Shown here: one piece after another, positions 38,049 to 47,974 of the stretch
How positions within the stretch are numbered: the first letter of the stretch is position 1
Layout: every line of letters starts with the position of its first letter
Virus record (IMG/VR): IMGVR_UViG_3300019124_000038
Coordinates: 1 to 64,000 of that record
Strand: one strand, 5' to 3'
DNA length: 64,000 nucleotides
Origin: a virus
Made by a program: the position numbers and the translations under genes
The notes under the pieces: model-generated
Told to the model about the DNA's origin: nothing
Databases searched by the model: none
Seen by the model: only the letters and a program-made list of their open reading frames with translations

Positions 38049-39437
38049 ATGAGACGAAGATGGTGGCTAGGCGGGCATGAAGTTGAAATTAACCCATCTC
38101 AATTAGGCTACGATAAAAAGGCAACTGCACAGCCAATTGTTACAGCTAATGGAGTAGTGTCTAACCCAAATAGATTCTATGACAGGCAATTAAATTTTCA
38201 ACTGAATATCCTTGACCAACCTACAAGGATTGAGCGACCAACTATGGCAAAATTCCCTTCTGGCAAATACACGGCGATCACAGAAGACGCTTTCTTCTCG
38301 CAATACTATCTGCTGAACACAATCGGAAATTCGATTGACGTTTACAGCAGGAGCGGGGCTGTCATTAAGGCATTCGGCATCAAACAAGCGAATGTGGCTT
38401 TTGGCAAGGCGGTCTTCACAACGACAGGCAACAATGGTGGCTCGATCACTGACGGAAACACTGACACCTACTGGGATATGTTGGGAAACAATGGAGGAGA
38501 TGCTGTTGTTGACTTAGGTTCTCTGGTCACGATCAATTCAATCTCTTTTACGACAAAGATGTATACAGCCGATATTCAGGTAGACATATCTTCTGATGGA
38601 ACAAACTATTCAACAGCATTCTCTCTAACTTCTTTTTCGGGAGGAGAAAAGGAGCAAACAATTTCCCCAAGTGCCACACGATATATCCGTCTTAGGGTTT
38701 CGAATCTTACAGGGAATGGCGGAGACTCGATGTTCGTATCCGAGTTGTCAGCAAAGTTCATTCCTGTCGGAAATGCAAGCGGTGTTGCGTATATGAATGG
38801 TGAAGTTGCATGGTTCTATCCAAACCAAGGCGGAGGGGCGGCAGTAGTAATCACTGACGAAAATGGATTCGAAAATCGTAAATATTACTATGCAAACGAT
38901 GCAAACCTCAAAGATGTGAACCATATTACTTACTCGTCAAATGACAACTCACTATACTGTATGAACAAGTACGGGAAGATCATAGCAATTAGCTTGACAG
39001 ACGGATCGGCGATAGTAAAGAAGCAATTTACTGACTACGACACTAACGCTAATGGCTCGATGGCAATTTACAGAAGTGTCCATCTATACGGAGACTTTAT
39101 TGGAGTTGTTAAGAACAGTACAGTTGAATATTACACGCTATCAGGATATTCGATCTTTCACCGCATCGAATTGCCAACAAATATTGTAGCTCTGACAACC
39201 GATGGAATGACAAGAACATTCCACATGATTAGCAATACAAAACTCCAATCCTTAAACATGAATCTGTCCATCATTGAGTTAGAACAGGTCAAATCTGTAC
39301 TTGGAACAGGGTTCTTCACGCTTACTGACGATAGCAATATCCCAAAGCGTGTCGCGCTAACTGATATGAGTGTCAGACGGGTTCGTGAGATGTCGGAGCT
39401 TCGGTACGAGGTTAGTGTGAACGGAATTGAGCAGTAA
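38049..39437 (+). CDS. Distal-tail-like paralogue with discoidin insertion
   Basis: The ends (WWLGGHEVEINPSQ and VRRVREMSELRYEVSVNG) mirror those of the previous gene. The insert starts with an F5/8 type C (discoidin) domain at about residues 115-235: NNGGSITDGNTDTYWD, VDLGSLVTINSISF, YIRLRVSN. A propeller-like section follows (ITYSSNDNSLYCMNKYGKI). Discoidin domains bind carbohydrates, so this may touch host wall glycans. It starts 2 bp after the preceding stop. Confidence 0.75.
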   Translation: MRRRWWLGGHEVEINPSQLGYDKKATAQPIVTANGVVSNPNRFYDRQLNFQLNILDQPTRIERPTMAKFPSGKYTAITEDAFFSQYYLLNTIGNSIDVYSRSGAVIKAFGIKQANVAFGKAVFTTTGNNGGSITDGNTDTYWDMLGNNGGDAVVDLGSLVTINSISFTTKMYTADIQVDISSDGTNYSTAFSLTSFSGGEKEQTISPSATRYIRLRVSNLTGNGGDSMFVSELSAKFIPVGNASGVAYMNGEVAWFYPNQGGGAAVVITDENGFENRKYYYANDANLKDVNHITYSSNDNSLYCMNKYGKIIAISLTDGSAIVKKQFTDYDTNANGSMAIYRSVHLYGDFIGVVKNSTVEYYTLSGYSIFHRIELPTNIVALTTDGMTRTFHMISNTKLQSLNMNLSIIELEQVKSVLGTGFFTLTDDSNIPKRVALTDMSVRRVREMSELRYEVSVNGIEQ

Positions 39438-39449
39438 GGAGGGGTGGGA

Positions 39450-41504
39450 ATGATCGCAGTAACTCAAACTTATCAACAAGCGTTTGACTCAGACACCCGA
39501 ATGTGGCGGCTGAAAGTCGAGATTCAACGGAATGACAATCCGAATGACATATGGGTAGATATCTCAGATCGTGTTCTCCAGTGCTCGATCAGCCACGACT
39601 ATGAGCGTCGCAATAGCACGGCAAACATCGAGCTGGATAATTTCGACGCTTCTCTTTCTCCTTTCAATAGAAACAGCTCTACCAATTTCGTTGGTGGTGT
39701 CTACAATCCATTATTAGACGCTATGCACAAAATCCGCGTCTCCTATGGACTACTGACGACGGCTGGCTATGAGTACATTGTCAAATTCACGGGCTTGCTC
39801 GGCGACGACATTGATACAGAGTCATATCCTAGTCAAATCTCACTCGCTTGTCGTGACTTGTCAAAATACCTACAGGACACCTACATCTTCCAAAGCAAGA
39901 CATACAAAACAACGGTTGTTGAGAATGTTATGCAGGACATGATTAGCCAGTTCGTTCCCGAGCTAGGTCTTACAGTTCAAATTCAGAATGACACCAAATT
40001 CATGATCGGCAGACCAGATCAACCGTACACAGCGAAAGATATCAACCTTTGGGATGCCCTGCAACAACTTGCAGATGCGGCAAGCCATGAGCTTCGATTC
40101 CTTGAAGACGGGAGACTTATTCTGCGGAAAATTGTCAGAGACTTTACTGGAATTACTCCAGTTGCAATATTTGATGAAAGCCAACTTGTAAAAGACACGC
40201 TAAACATCAGTGACGCAGATATTCGGAACCACATCGTTCTAAAGGTACAAGGTCTCAATCCGATTGAAAAGGTTGACGCTCATTCTGTAGCTCAATATGG
40301 AAGACGATACATGGAAGTCCATCGTTCTATGGCAAACATCATCACAACTGCTGAACAAGGTCATCAACTTGTGCAAGATATGCTGTATGATCTGAGCCAT
40401 GTCGCACCAAACGACAATCTTGAACTTGCCCTTTACCCTCAAATCCAAGTTGGCGACTTCGTTGCTGTTCGGAATACACAAACTGGCACTGATCCTACTT
40501 ATGACATCTTCCGAGTGATTCGTGTTCAGGATAGGTACACAGCAAATAGCAAGCGAACAACTCTTCAACTAAAAGGCAAAACGAGCTTCATCCCAGAAGA
40601 ATCCATTGCCCCAAGACCCCCAACAAACCTGAGAGCATCCTTAATTTCCAGACAGGTATTCAATTACCCAAACTCTGGATGGGCAGGAGACTCCAAGACA
40701 ACATACTATCCGCAGATTCAGTGGGATGCACCCACGGCAAACATTAGCGGAACGGGTATCGGAGTTGACTTTGGCGGCTACACGATCTATCGTAAAGACG
40801 ATCTTCACGCAGGGATGGTGAATGTAGGCTCAGTAAGATGGGCACAGGTTAGCGGGAACCAAAACAAGTGGTGGCAATATCCAGCATCGGTCACCACAGA
40901 GTCTAGCTTGCAAGGTGACTATATAATCACGACATCTGGTCAAAGCATGACCATCAAGATGCTCAACCCATTAAAGCCTAACGATAACTGGTCTGTAGTT
41001 GTTAACACTCAATTCTCTGGCGGCGCGTATCGTCCAAAAGTTGATGTTTTCCGCTCGGGAAACTCGGTCAAAACAACTGGCGCAATGCCATTGACTTTAG
41101 GTACAGCAGTCCCAGTCCGTGTGGATATCATCAGCGGCAATGTCAATGTGTATACGGGAAATGTCTACACTACGCCATTTTGCACGATGGCAATTCCAAG
41201 CGGAGTCAGCCTAAGATTCGATTCTATCCGTGGGTTTGTTTCTCAGGACTACGCCTATGTTCAGAATTTGAAGTACAAGGGCAATGACTGGTATCCAGTG
41301 GCTACGATTGCTTCCTACATTCCGTCAATGAATTTGAAGGTGCAACATTTCTACGACTATACAGTTTCAGGCGGAGCGCAGTACGAGTACAAGATGACGG
41401 CTGTAGATAAGCTAGGTGCGGTTTCTACAAGCTCTCAGATTTTATCAATTGCAGTACAGCCAACAACTTATGCTACTTTGCCAAGCCAAGGTAGTGGTGG
41501 TTAA
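39450..41504 (+). CDS. Tail hub/tail-associated protein
   Basis: The 684-residue protein opens with hub-type beta domains (YQQAFDSDTRMWRLKVEIQ, SISHDYERRNSTANIELDN, YIVKFTGLLGDDIDTESY). Region 120-400 (DLSKYLQDTYIF, LWDALQQLADAASHELRFLEDGRLILRK) resembles gp27/Tal-type hub proteins of Bacillus phages. From about residue 400 there are fibronectin-like and lectin-like beta domains, with no clear peptidase. ATG 39450 lies 7 nt after AAGGAGG; a GTG two codons earlier is too close. Confidence 0.8.
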   Translation: MIAVTQTYQQAFDSDTRMWRLKVEIQRNDNPNDIWVDISDRVLQCSISHDYERRNSTANIELDNFDASLSPFNRNSSTNFVGGVYNPLLDAMHKIRVSYGLLTTAGYEYIVKFTGLLGDDIDTESYPSQISLACRDLSKYLQDTYIFQSKTYKTTVVENVMQDMISQFVPELGLTVQIQNDTKFMIGRPDQPYTAKDINLWDALQQLADAASHELRFLEDGRLILRKIVRDFTGITPVAIFDESQLVKDTLNISDADIRNHIVLKVQGLNPIEKVDAHSVAQYGRRYMEVHRSMANIITTAEQGHQLVQDMLYDLSHVAPNDNLELALYPQIQVGDFVAVRNTQTGTDPTYDIFRVIRVQDRYTANSKRTTLQLKGKTSFIPEESIAPRPPTNLRASLISRQVFNYPNSGWAGDSKTTYYPQIQWDAPTANISGTGIGVDFGGYTIYRKDDLHAGMVNVGSVRWAQVSGNQNKWWQYPASVTTESSLQGDYIITTSGQSMTIKMLNPLKPNDNWSVVVNTQFSGGAYRPKVDVFRSGNSVKTTGAMPLTLGTAVPVRVDIISGNVNVYTGNVYTTPFCTMAIPSGVSLRFDSIRGFVSQDYAYVQNLKYKGNDWYPVATIASYIPSMNLKVQHFYDYTVSGGAQYEYKMTAVDKLGAVSTSSQILSIAVQPTTYATLPSQGSGG

Positions 41505-41554
41505 GTTACTACGCCAGTCAAAGGCGGGGGCGTTTAAAAGGAAGGAGAATCACT

Positions 41555-44500
41555 ATGACTAATTCAAGGTTTCTGATGTACGAGAGTACCAATGATCGGT
41601 TCACAAAGACGATGACTGACTACGGGCAAATCGTGCAGATCATTTCTGAGCAATACATTAATGTTAATATTCAAGGTGCTCGGGATGCGAACGGAGAAAT
41701 GGTCATTCTCGAACAAGTTGCCGTTGCTGGTGACTATGTTCCTAAGCTCGGAGACTGGGTAGGAATCGAGTGGAGAAATGGTCAGCCTGTAGCTATTGGA
41801 ACTAACAACACGGCGGCGGGAATCAACGATATCAACAACAATGTCAAAATCATTTCTCCGCAGGACATGACCAACAATGTCGTGAAGTCAAACCACATCC
41901 AAGCTGAATCAATTCTTGCACGTCATATTAAAGCGGGCGAGATTCAGGCAGATCACATCTCAGCCAACTCGATTGACGCTACAAAGATCAAGGCAGGGGA
42001 AATCACTTCCGTCCATATTTCAGCGAACTCAATTGATACAATGCACATCAAGGCGGACGCGGTAACTGCAACACAAATTTCTGCCAATTCTGTTGTTGCA
42101 GAAAAGATTGCGTCTGGAGCCATCACCACCGAAAAGATCGCGGCGGGAGCGATTACAGCAGTTCAAATCTCCGCAAACGCAATTGATGCAACTAGAATGA
42201 AGGTTGGAACGATTACTGCCGCTTCTGGTATCCTTGCCAGTGCTTCTGTTGGAACAGCCAACATCATCGACGGTTCAATCACGAACGCGAAGATTGGGAA
42301 CGCAGAAATCACAGGAGCTAAGATTGCAAATGCAACAATTGACACAGCACAAATCAAGGACGCGGCAATTACAAATGCCAAAATCCAAGATGTGAGTGCT
42401 GGAAAGATCACTACGGGATACCTTGACACGGCTCGTATCCAAGCTGGTTCGATTACTGGCGACTTGATCTCTGCCAACACAATTACTGGTGACAAAATTG
42501 CGGCTCGTACAATTGAGAGTGGACAGATCAAAGCTGGAGCGATTACTACTACCGAACTTGCGGCTGGTAGCGTCACCGCTGAGAAAATCAAAGCTGGCAC
42601 TATCACTGGTGAGCAGATTCATGCTGGCTCTATTTCTACCGAGCATATCTCTACGGTCGGCCTTGATGCTCGAAGCATTAAGATTTATAACGGAGATAGC
42701 GGTGAGACCCTGCTTGGTTCTGGCTACATTCGTGTGGACGGGTTCGATGTTGGGGTAGTTCAGTCAGATAACCTTGTTTCGAACGGTCTGTTTCTCATTA
42801 ATTCGAAAGATTGGGGTCTTCGACGCAAGAACATTGAGGGAGAACCTATCCTTGGACTTGGAAACTCCGCATCTGGCGGTAATACCATTTGGGCTTATGA
42901 CCTTCTTACAACCCCGCCAACACTCGTTACCGATTCTCTTCTAGCAGGGAAAAAACCAGCTTGCATTCTGATCTCGCAAGACGGGACAACTGCATATGTG
43001 TCGAATCAAGGCGACGGAACAGTATCGAAATTGAACCTCATGTCTGGCGCAGAGGTTGCTACGCTGTCAACGGGTAAAGAGCCTACAGTTATGAAGTTTA
43101 CCTCTGATGGAAGGTACATCCTTGTCTTAAACTCAGACTTGAATTCACAATCTTCACCAGACACAGTGGCGGTCATTGATACGATCACATTCACTGTCGT
43201 AAAAGAATTGATTGTAGGTTCAACTCCATTCGATATCGTTGTGAGCGGCAATACTGCATACATCTCAACAGGTATCGACGGCGATATCTACATCCTCGAA
43301 ACTGATGAGATGAAGGTTGTTGGAGCAATCCCGACTGGCAAACTTGCCTACCCAACAGGGATGGAGCTTTCAACTGACGGAGTATTCGTCTATGTGTCAC
43401 ACTCCCTTCTCGACGAAGTTGGGAAGTATGATATTAACTCTGGGGAACTCGTGACTACCGTGCCAGTAGGAGATACACCTAGCTTTATTGAGCGGCACAA
43501 TGGCAAGCTGTATGTAGCCGCATCTGGTAGCAATAAGGTCGCAGTCATTGATGAAGTGACATTCACGGTTGAAGCGTCAATTGATGCTGGCGTTAAACCA
43601 GTTGGTCTTGCTGTTAATCCGTATGCTGGTACTGCGGGTTATCTGTTTGTGGCATCTAGTGGTATCAACAAGGTACTTATCGTTGACATGGCTATCAACG
43701 CAGTTATTGGGTATCTTGATGCTGGAGCGAATGTACTGAATTTAGCGTTCAGTCCAGACTATCGCTACCTGTATATGACGAACAACGGCGACTCTAGCTT
43801 TATTTCCTTCACTTATCCCGAGGGAGATTTCATCGGTGATGCATATGTTAGTGCAGACGGTACGACAAAATACTATGGTGCGGACTACTGGATGCCAAAC
43901 CGTAGTGATCGAGTAATCGACGGTAGTGGTAATATCATTGGCGCGGCTTCTGTAGAGTTCCATATCGGTGAGCCGAAGAACAATGAGGGCGGATATGCCA
44001 AACTGCTCGTAGCTGGCGGCGTTAACCAGTATGCATACATTGAGCAGGACATCTTTGGTGTAACGAACTTTTCTGACGGCGTTTCGCCTACAGGAACTTG
44101 GTTCAAATATCATAACATTTCTGCTCAGATGATGGCGCAACAGCCAGTAGCCCCCAACATTGTCACTAAGCTGGAAGTAGATGAGCTTGTTCCGAAATTC
44201 ATCGTTGTAGAAGACACACAGACCGTTCCATTTACTCCGCTTGCGGATGGCGTGAATCAGGAGTACGAGGGTCTTGTGCTCAGTGCTATGACGAATCGTG
44301 CCCTCAATCTGCCAACAACTAGTATCACTTCATCTGACCCTGCGGCGACTGGTTTTGAAAAGCTAGTTGATGGAAGCCACTTCGACTATGAAAGTAATGT
44401 GTCTCTTGCAAGCGGAAATCAGTGGGTACAGCTTGATCTTGGTGATTTATACATGGTAAACACTGTCAAGATGTGGAGATACTACGGAGATGGTAGAACA

Positions 44501-47140
44501 TACAATGGTACAAAGGTAGAAGTGTCTACCGATGGGGTTAGTTGGACTACCGTGTATGACCAGACAATCTCTGGTGGGTATGCGGAGACACCAGAAGGTA
44601 AGACGATCATATTCCCTTCTTGCCCTGCCCGTTTCGTGAGATTTTGGTCTAATGGTAGCTCGGCGAATGAGTTCAATCATTGGGTAGAGTTGCAGGTATT
44701 CGGAGACTGGAAACTAGAGATGGCTCCAACTACGACCATTCTTGTGAATGGTGTCCCTACTCAGGCTCCGATGACCAACAATGGGACACACATCACTACG
44801 GATGTGGCACAGGCTTATGTCGAGTACAACATAGACATTGAGTTTCTGTCTGACTGGTACTATACCTATATCTCAGGCGCAGAGTATGGTACTTGCCGTC
44901 TCTATATTGACGATGCCTCTCAAAAGAGAATCGACGGCACTACAAACCTGTATATCTTCCAAAATGGCAACTCTACAATGCCACAGGCATTCCAAGGCTC
45001 CAAGCTCAAAACGGGTCGTCATAAGATTCGTATTGAGCAAAGCTCTGGTAAGATCAGTTTTGACCGTCTCAGATTCGACGACTTCCAATACTACATGAAG
45101 TCTTCAACACTATTTAATTCAGCAGACACTAACTGGAGCAGAGTGAAGCTGGTTCCAGTAAATGCGCGTGGATATGTGGGTCAAGGTCGTCAAACAACTA
45201 GTGGTGCATTTGATACTCCACGGGTTAACCCAAGAACTGGTCAGCCAGATGGTAGCGTTGAAATCAAGTACCGAGTTCGGGTTCGCACCGATCTTATCGG
45301 AGGTGGCACGGCAGTTGCAGGAGTCACCTATGTAACAGGAGTTATCTGTGAAACAGGCAAGCTCCATACGCACTGGAGAAAGTCGCAGTCCTTTGAACGA
45401 TTCCCAAGCGAAATGCTCGAAGAATGGAGCGACAATAAGCCATTTAGTTCGGGTATTCAGACGAAGCATATCGCAGATGGCGCGGTGTTGGGCACAAAGA
45501 TCAAGTCTCAATCTCTGATGGATTGGCACATTAACCCATATGCTAAAATTGCAGAGTTCAAACTTGACCTTAGCTACCCAACACACCCGCACGAAAACAA
45601 GGAAGCTCTTGACTTAATCCTTGGGTTCAGCGGCAATGGGGTCTCGAACTACATGGCACGGGCAGACCATGATCATAACAACCTGTACTACACGAAGATT
45701 GAAATTGACCAGCGTTTAGGGAATGGAGCTGGCGGGTCAGGAGATATCTTAGCTTCTGGTAATAACATCTTCTATGGCACAAACACCTTCATGCAGACTG
45801 TTACGATGATGGGTGATCTCAATGTCAGCGGTAACATCAACTATCACGGAAGTAGCGCGATTATTGGAGACCAATCTATAACTGGTAGCTTAACGGTTGG
45901 TGGGGCTCTAATCCTAAATCAACAAGCTACAATGGAAAACCATGCGGTTCGCGCAGATCGTCGAGTTAATGCTGGAGCTGGCTTAACTGGCGGCGGTAAC
46001 TTGACCACAGATGTGACTCTCTCTGTGGCATTCTCTGGCAACGGTTCATCGTATATGGCTTCACACAGCGACCATAATCACGATAACTGGTATGTTCGAA
46101 CAGATAGAGAGAACCAGACTGTTAAAAATGGACTTACCATGACAAATGGAACAATGTACCTCGGCACAAACAGCTCTGGCAATAGCGGATCACTTGTTCT
46201 GAGAAACAACTTGGGGCTTACATCCATTCAGATTGATGGTGCTGGAAGTGGAATGATCTCTGGTGTGAAATCCTATATTGGAGCTGATGGATCGGCTAAA
46301 TTCGCTTCGATTGTGCAAGTCGGAAGCCTAAAAGTCGATGATTCGACTCTTGTGCAAAAACTGAACGCTCAATTCTTGAACGGTAAAAGGGATACCGATT
46401 TTGTTGATACTCTGTCAATTGTAGAGAACTTGGGGTCAGGTGTGCTTAATGGTCTTGTTATGACACAGACTGCTCCAACACCGACTAACGCTGTGACGAT
46501 CAGTGCAGGTGTTGTGTATACAAAATCGGGTCGTCGCGTATCCATCCCACAGCAGAATGTCACAATTCCTGCGGCAAGTGCGGTTGGAGACCGATATGAT
46601 TATGTATACATTTCTGGTTCATCTGACCCGCTCGGAGATGGTGTGATTAGAGTTCTGTCTGGTGCGGTAGGTGGCTCCTTCCCGACACTTCCTTCAGATG
46701 CTATTCTGCTTGGCTATGTGCATGTAAGAAAGAACAACAACACATTTACTGATGGTAAGGACGGGACACCAAAAGACATCAACAGCCAGAGATACATGAA
46801 GAGTATCTATGCCGACTCGACTGGTTCGTTCGTATCTGGAAGGCTGAAAACAGGTGAGATTACTCCTGTTACGGATGGACAGCCAATTGGCATTGGTGGT
46901 GTTCTCATGCAAAATGGAGCGTCATTTGCAGGAGAGGTTCTAATTCCAGCAGGTCAGACAGTAGTGGAAGTTGTTCATGGCTACGATTCATTGCCTGACT
47001 ACTATATCTTCTTATCCTGCAATTCTCCACATCGGCATGTGTACTGGAACAAGACCGATGTTGACAGGTTTGAAATCTGTCTTGATGATGCATATGACTA
47101 TCCTGTTACTGTCAACTGGTTCATTGTAGGAACGGCATAA
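41555..47140 (+). CDS. Large receptor-binding tail fiber/spike
   Basis: The 1,861-residue protein has several modules. Residues 95-380 are about twenty short repeats of the type GSITNAKIGNAEITGAKI, typical of trimeric fiber beta-helices. A YVTN-like beta-propeller follows (about 440-740: VSNQGDGTVSKLN, TVAVIDTITFTVV, YVAASGSNKVAVID). Next come a discoidin domain (about 920-1050: KLVDGSHFDYE, WVQLDLG), a CBM-like domain (CRLYIDDASQKRIDG), triple-coil fiber segments with HNH/HDH metal-type repeats (ARADHDHNNLYYTK, SHSDHNHDNWYVRT), and a small beta domain at the end. It is probably the main host-recognition protein. Confidence 0.88.
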   Translation: MTNSRFLMYESTNDRFTKTMTDYGQIVQIISEQYINVNIQGARDANGEMVILEQVAVAGDYVPKLGDWVGIEWRNGQPVAIGTNNTAAGINDINNNVKIISPQDMTNNVVKSNHIQAESILARHIKAGEIQADHISANSIDATKIKAGEITSVHISANSIDTMHIKADAVTATQISANSVVAEKIASGAITTEKIAAGAITAVQISANAIDATRMKVGTITAASGILASASVGTANIIDGSITNAKIGNAEITGAKIANATIDTAQIKDAAITNAKIQDVSAGKITTGYLDTARIQAGSITGDLISANTITGDKIAARTIESGQIKAGAITTTELAAGSVTAEKIKAGTITGEQIHAGSISTEHISTVGLDARSIKIYNGDSGETLLGSGYIRVDGFDVGVVQSDNLVSNGLFLINSKDWGLRRKNIEGEPILGLGNSASGGNTIWAYDLLTTPPTLVTDSLLAGKKPACILISQDGTTAYVSNQGDGTVSKLNLMSGAEVATLSTGKEPTVMKFTSDGRYILVLNSDLNSQSSPDTVAVIDTITFTVVKELIVGSTPFDIVVSGNTAYISTGIDGDIYILETDEMKVVGAIPTGKLAYPTGMELSTDGVFVYVSHSLLDEVGKYDINSGELVTTVPVGDTPSFIERHNGKLYVAASGSNKVAVIDEVTFTVEASIDAGVKPVGLAVNPYAGTAGYLFVASSGINKVLIVDMAINAVIGYLDAGANVLNLAFSPDYRYLYMTNNGDSSFISFTYPEGDFIGDAYVSADGTTKYYGADYWMPNRSDRVIDGSGNIIGAASVEFHIGEPKNNEGGYAKLLVAGGVNQYAYIEQDIFGVTNFSDGVSPTGTWFKYHNISAQMMAQQPVAPNIVTKLEVDELVPKFIVVEDTQTVPFTPLADGVNQEYEGLVLSAMTNRALNLPTTSITSSDPAATGFEKLVDGSHFDYESNVSLASGNQWVQLDLGDLYMVNTVKMWRYYGDGRTYNGTKVEVSTDGVSWTTVYDQTISGGYAETPEGKTIIFPSCPARFVRFWSNGSSANEFNHWVELQVFGDWKLEMAPTTTILVNGVPTQAPMTNNGTHITTDVAQAYVEYNIDIEFLSDWYYTYISGAEYGTCRLYIDDASQKRIDGTTNLYIFQNGNSTMPQAFQGSKLKTGRHKIRIEQSSGKISFDRLRFDDFQYYMKSSTLFNSADTNWSRVKLVPVNARGYVGQGRQTTSGAFDTPRVNPRTGQPDGSVEIKYRVRVRTDLIGGGTAVAGVTYVTGVICETGKLHTHWRKSQSFERFPSEMLEEWSDNKPFSSGIQTKHIADGAVLGTKIKSQSLMDWHINPYAKIAEFKLDLSYPTHPHENKEALDLILGFSGNGVSNYMARADHDHNNLYYTKIEIDQRLGNGAGGSGDILASGNNIFYGTNTFMQTVTMMGDLNVSGNINYHGSSAIIGDQSITGSLTVGGALILNQQATMENHAVRADRRVNAGAGLTGGGNLTTDVTLSVAFSGNGSSYMASHSDHNHDNWYVRTDRENQTVKNGLTMTNGTMYLGTNSSGNSGSLVLRNNLGLTSIQIDGAGSGMISGVKSYIGADGSAKFASIVQVGSLKVDDSTLVQKLNAQFLNGKRDTDFVDTLSIVENLGSGVLNGLVMTQTAPTPTNAVTISAGVVYTKSGRRVSIPQQNVTIPAASAVGDRYDYVYISGSSDPLGDGVIRVLSGAVGGSFPTLPSDAILLGYVHVRKNNNTFTDGKDGTPKDINSQRYMKSIYADSTGSFVSGRLKTGEITPVTDGQPIGIGGVLMQNGASFAGEVLIPAGQTVVEVVHGYDSLPDYYIFLSCNSPHRHVYWNKTDVDRFEICLDDAYDYPVTVNWFIVGTA

Positions 47141-47159
47141 GCGCATCAACACACAATGA

Positions 47160-47197
47160 CCTCGCAGTATATGTAAGTACTGCGGGGTTTTCTTTTT
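47160..47197 (+). terminator. Rho-independent terminator after fiber gene
   Basis: CCTCGCAGTA, 8-nt loop, TACTGCGGGG, then TTTTCTTTTT. Confidence 0.95.
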
Positions 47198-47211
47198 AAG
47201 GAGGGGACACA

Positions 47212-47955
47212 ATGTCCAATGCACATAAGGTAAGTTTGTTGCCTTTGAAGAATCAACTGGTAGGAGTGCCTTTTGATTCGTTTCATCTTTGTGTGGATGA
47301 AAACTCATTCGGAATTCAGTATGGAGACATGGTACTACCGTCTGTTCAAAGTGGAGTCACAATTACAAACGGTAGGTTCTGGATGGCAACACGTATACCG
47401 CAGAACAGTCAATTATTCTACCCCACCTCGATTCTCAATCCAAATGGCTCAACTATTTCTGGTTGGTTCATGTGTCCACAAATTCACCAATCATCTAGTG
47501 GAAACATGGGGATTCAAGGCAACTGGTATCTTCCAATTATTGAGATTGCGCCTACGGAAAACAAAGGGACAGTCGGATACTTGTCGATTATGGTAGAGCC
47601 TGATGCCGCTGGTTATTCACGAAGAGTAGTGCTTGCTTTGCCAAACAATACCTCATATACAACAGGAAAGCAAATTGAAAACAACACATGGTATCACTTC
47701 GCTATTGTATTTAATAAAGATCAATACATCTTGTACATCAATGGGAAAGTAGAACACGCTATCGCCAATTGTTCTGCTGTTAGCCTATCGACCTCTATGC
47801 TTATGATCGGTGGTGGATATAGGGGTCAACCTAATATCGTAATGGATGAAATTCTAGTGGATAGATTCATGAGAACAAGTGACGAGATTGAAATGTTCTA
47901 CAATGCTAATCAGCCGTTCTACAACCCATATGACTATAGGATTTACGCATACTAA
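47212..47955 (+). CDS. LamG-like tail protein
   Basis: The 247-residue protein has a concanavalin/laminin-G-like jelly roll: STISGWFMCPQ, NTWYHFAIVFNKDQYILYINGKVEHAI and MDEILVDRFMRTSDEIEMFY are the typical strands. Such domains bind sugars. Its first 20 residues (MSNAHKVSLLPLKNQLVGV) and last 40 are echoed in the next protein, so the two share attachment ends. A role as a side fiber or baseplate lectin is likely. Confidence 0.78.
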   Translation: MSNAHKVSLLPLKNQLVGVPFDSFHLCVDENSFGIQYGDMVLPSVQSGVTITNGRFWMATRIPQNSQLFYPTSILNPNGSTISGWFMCPQIHQSSSGNMGIQGNWYLPIIEIAPTENKGTVGYLSIMVEPDAAGYSRRVVLALPNNTSYTTGKQIENNTWYHFAIVFNKDQYILYINGKVEHAIANCSAVSLSTSMLMIGGGYRGQPNIVMDEILVDRFMRTSDEIEMFYNANQPFYNPYDYRIYAY

Positions 47956-47974
47956 CGGAAAGGATGGATGATAC

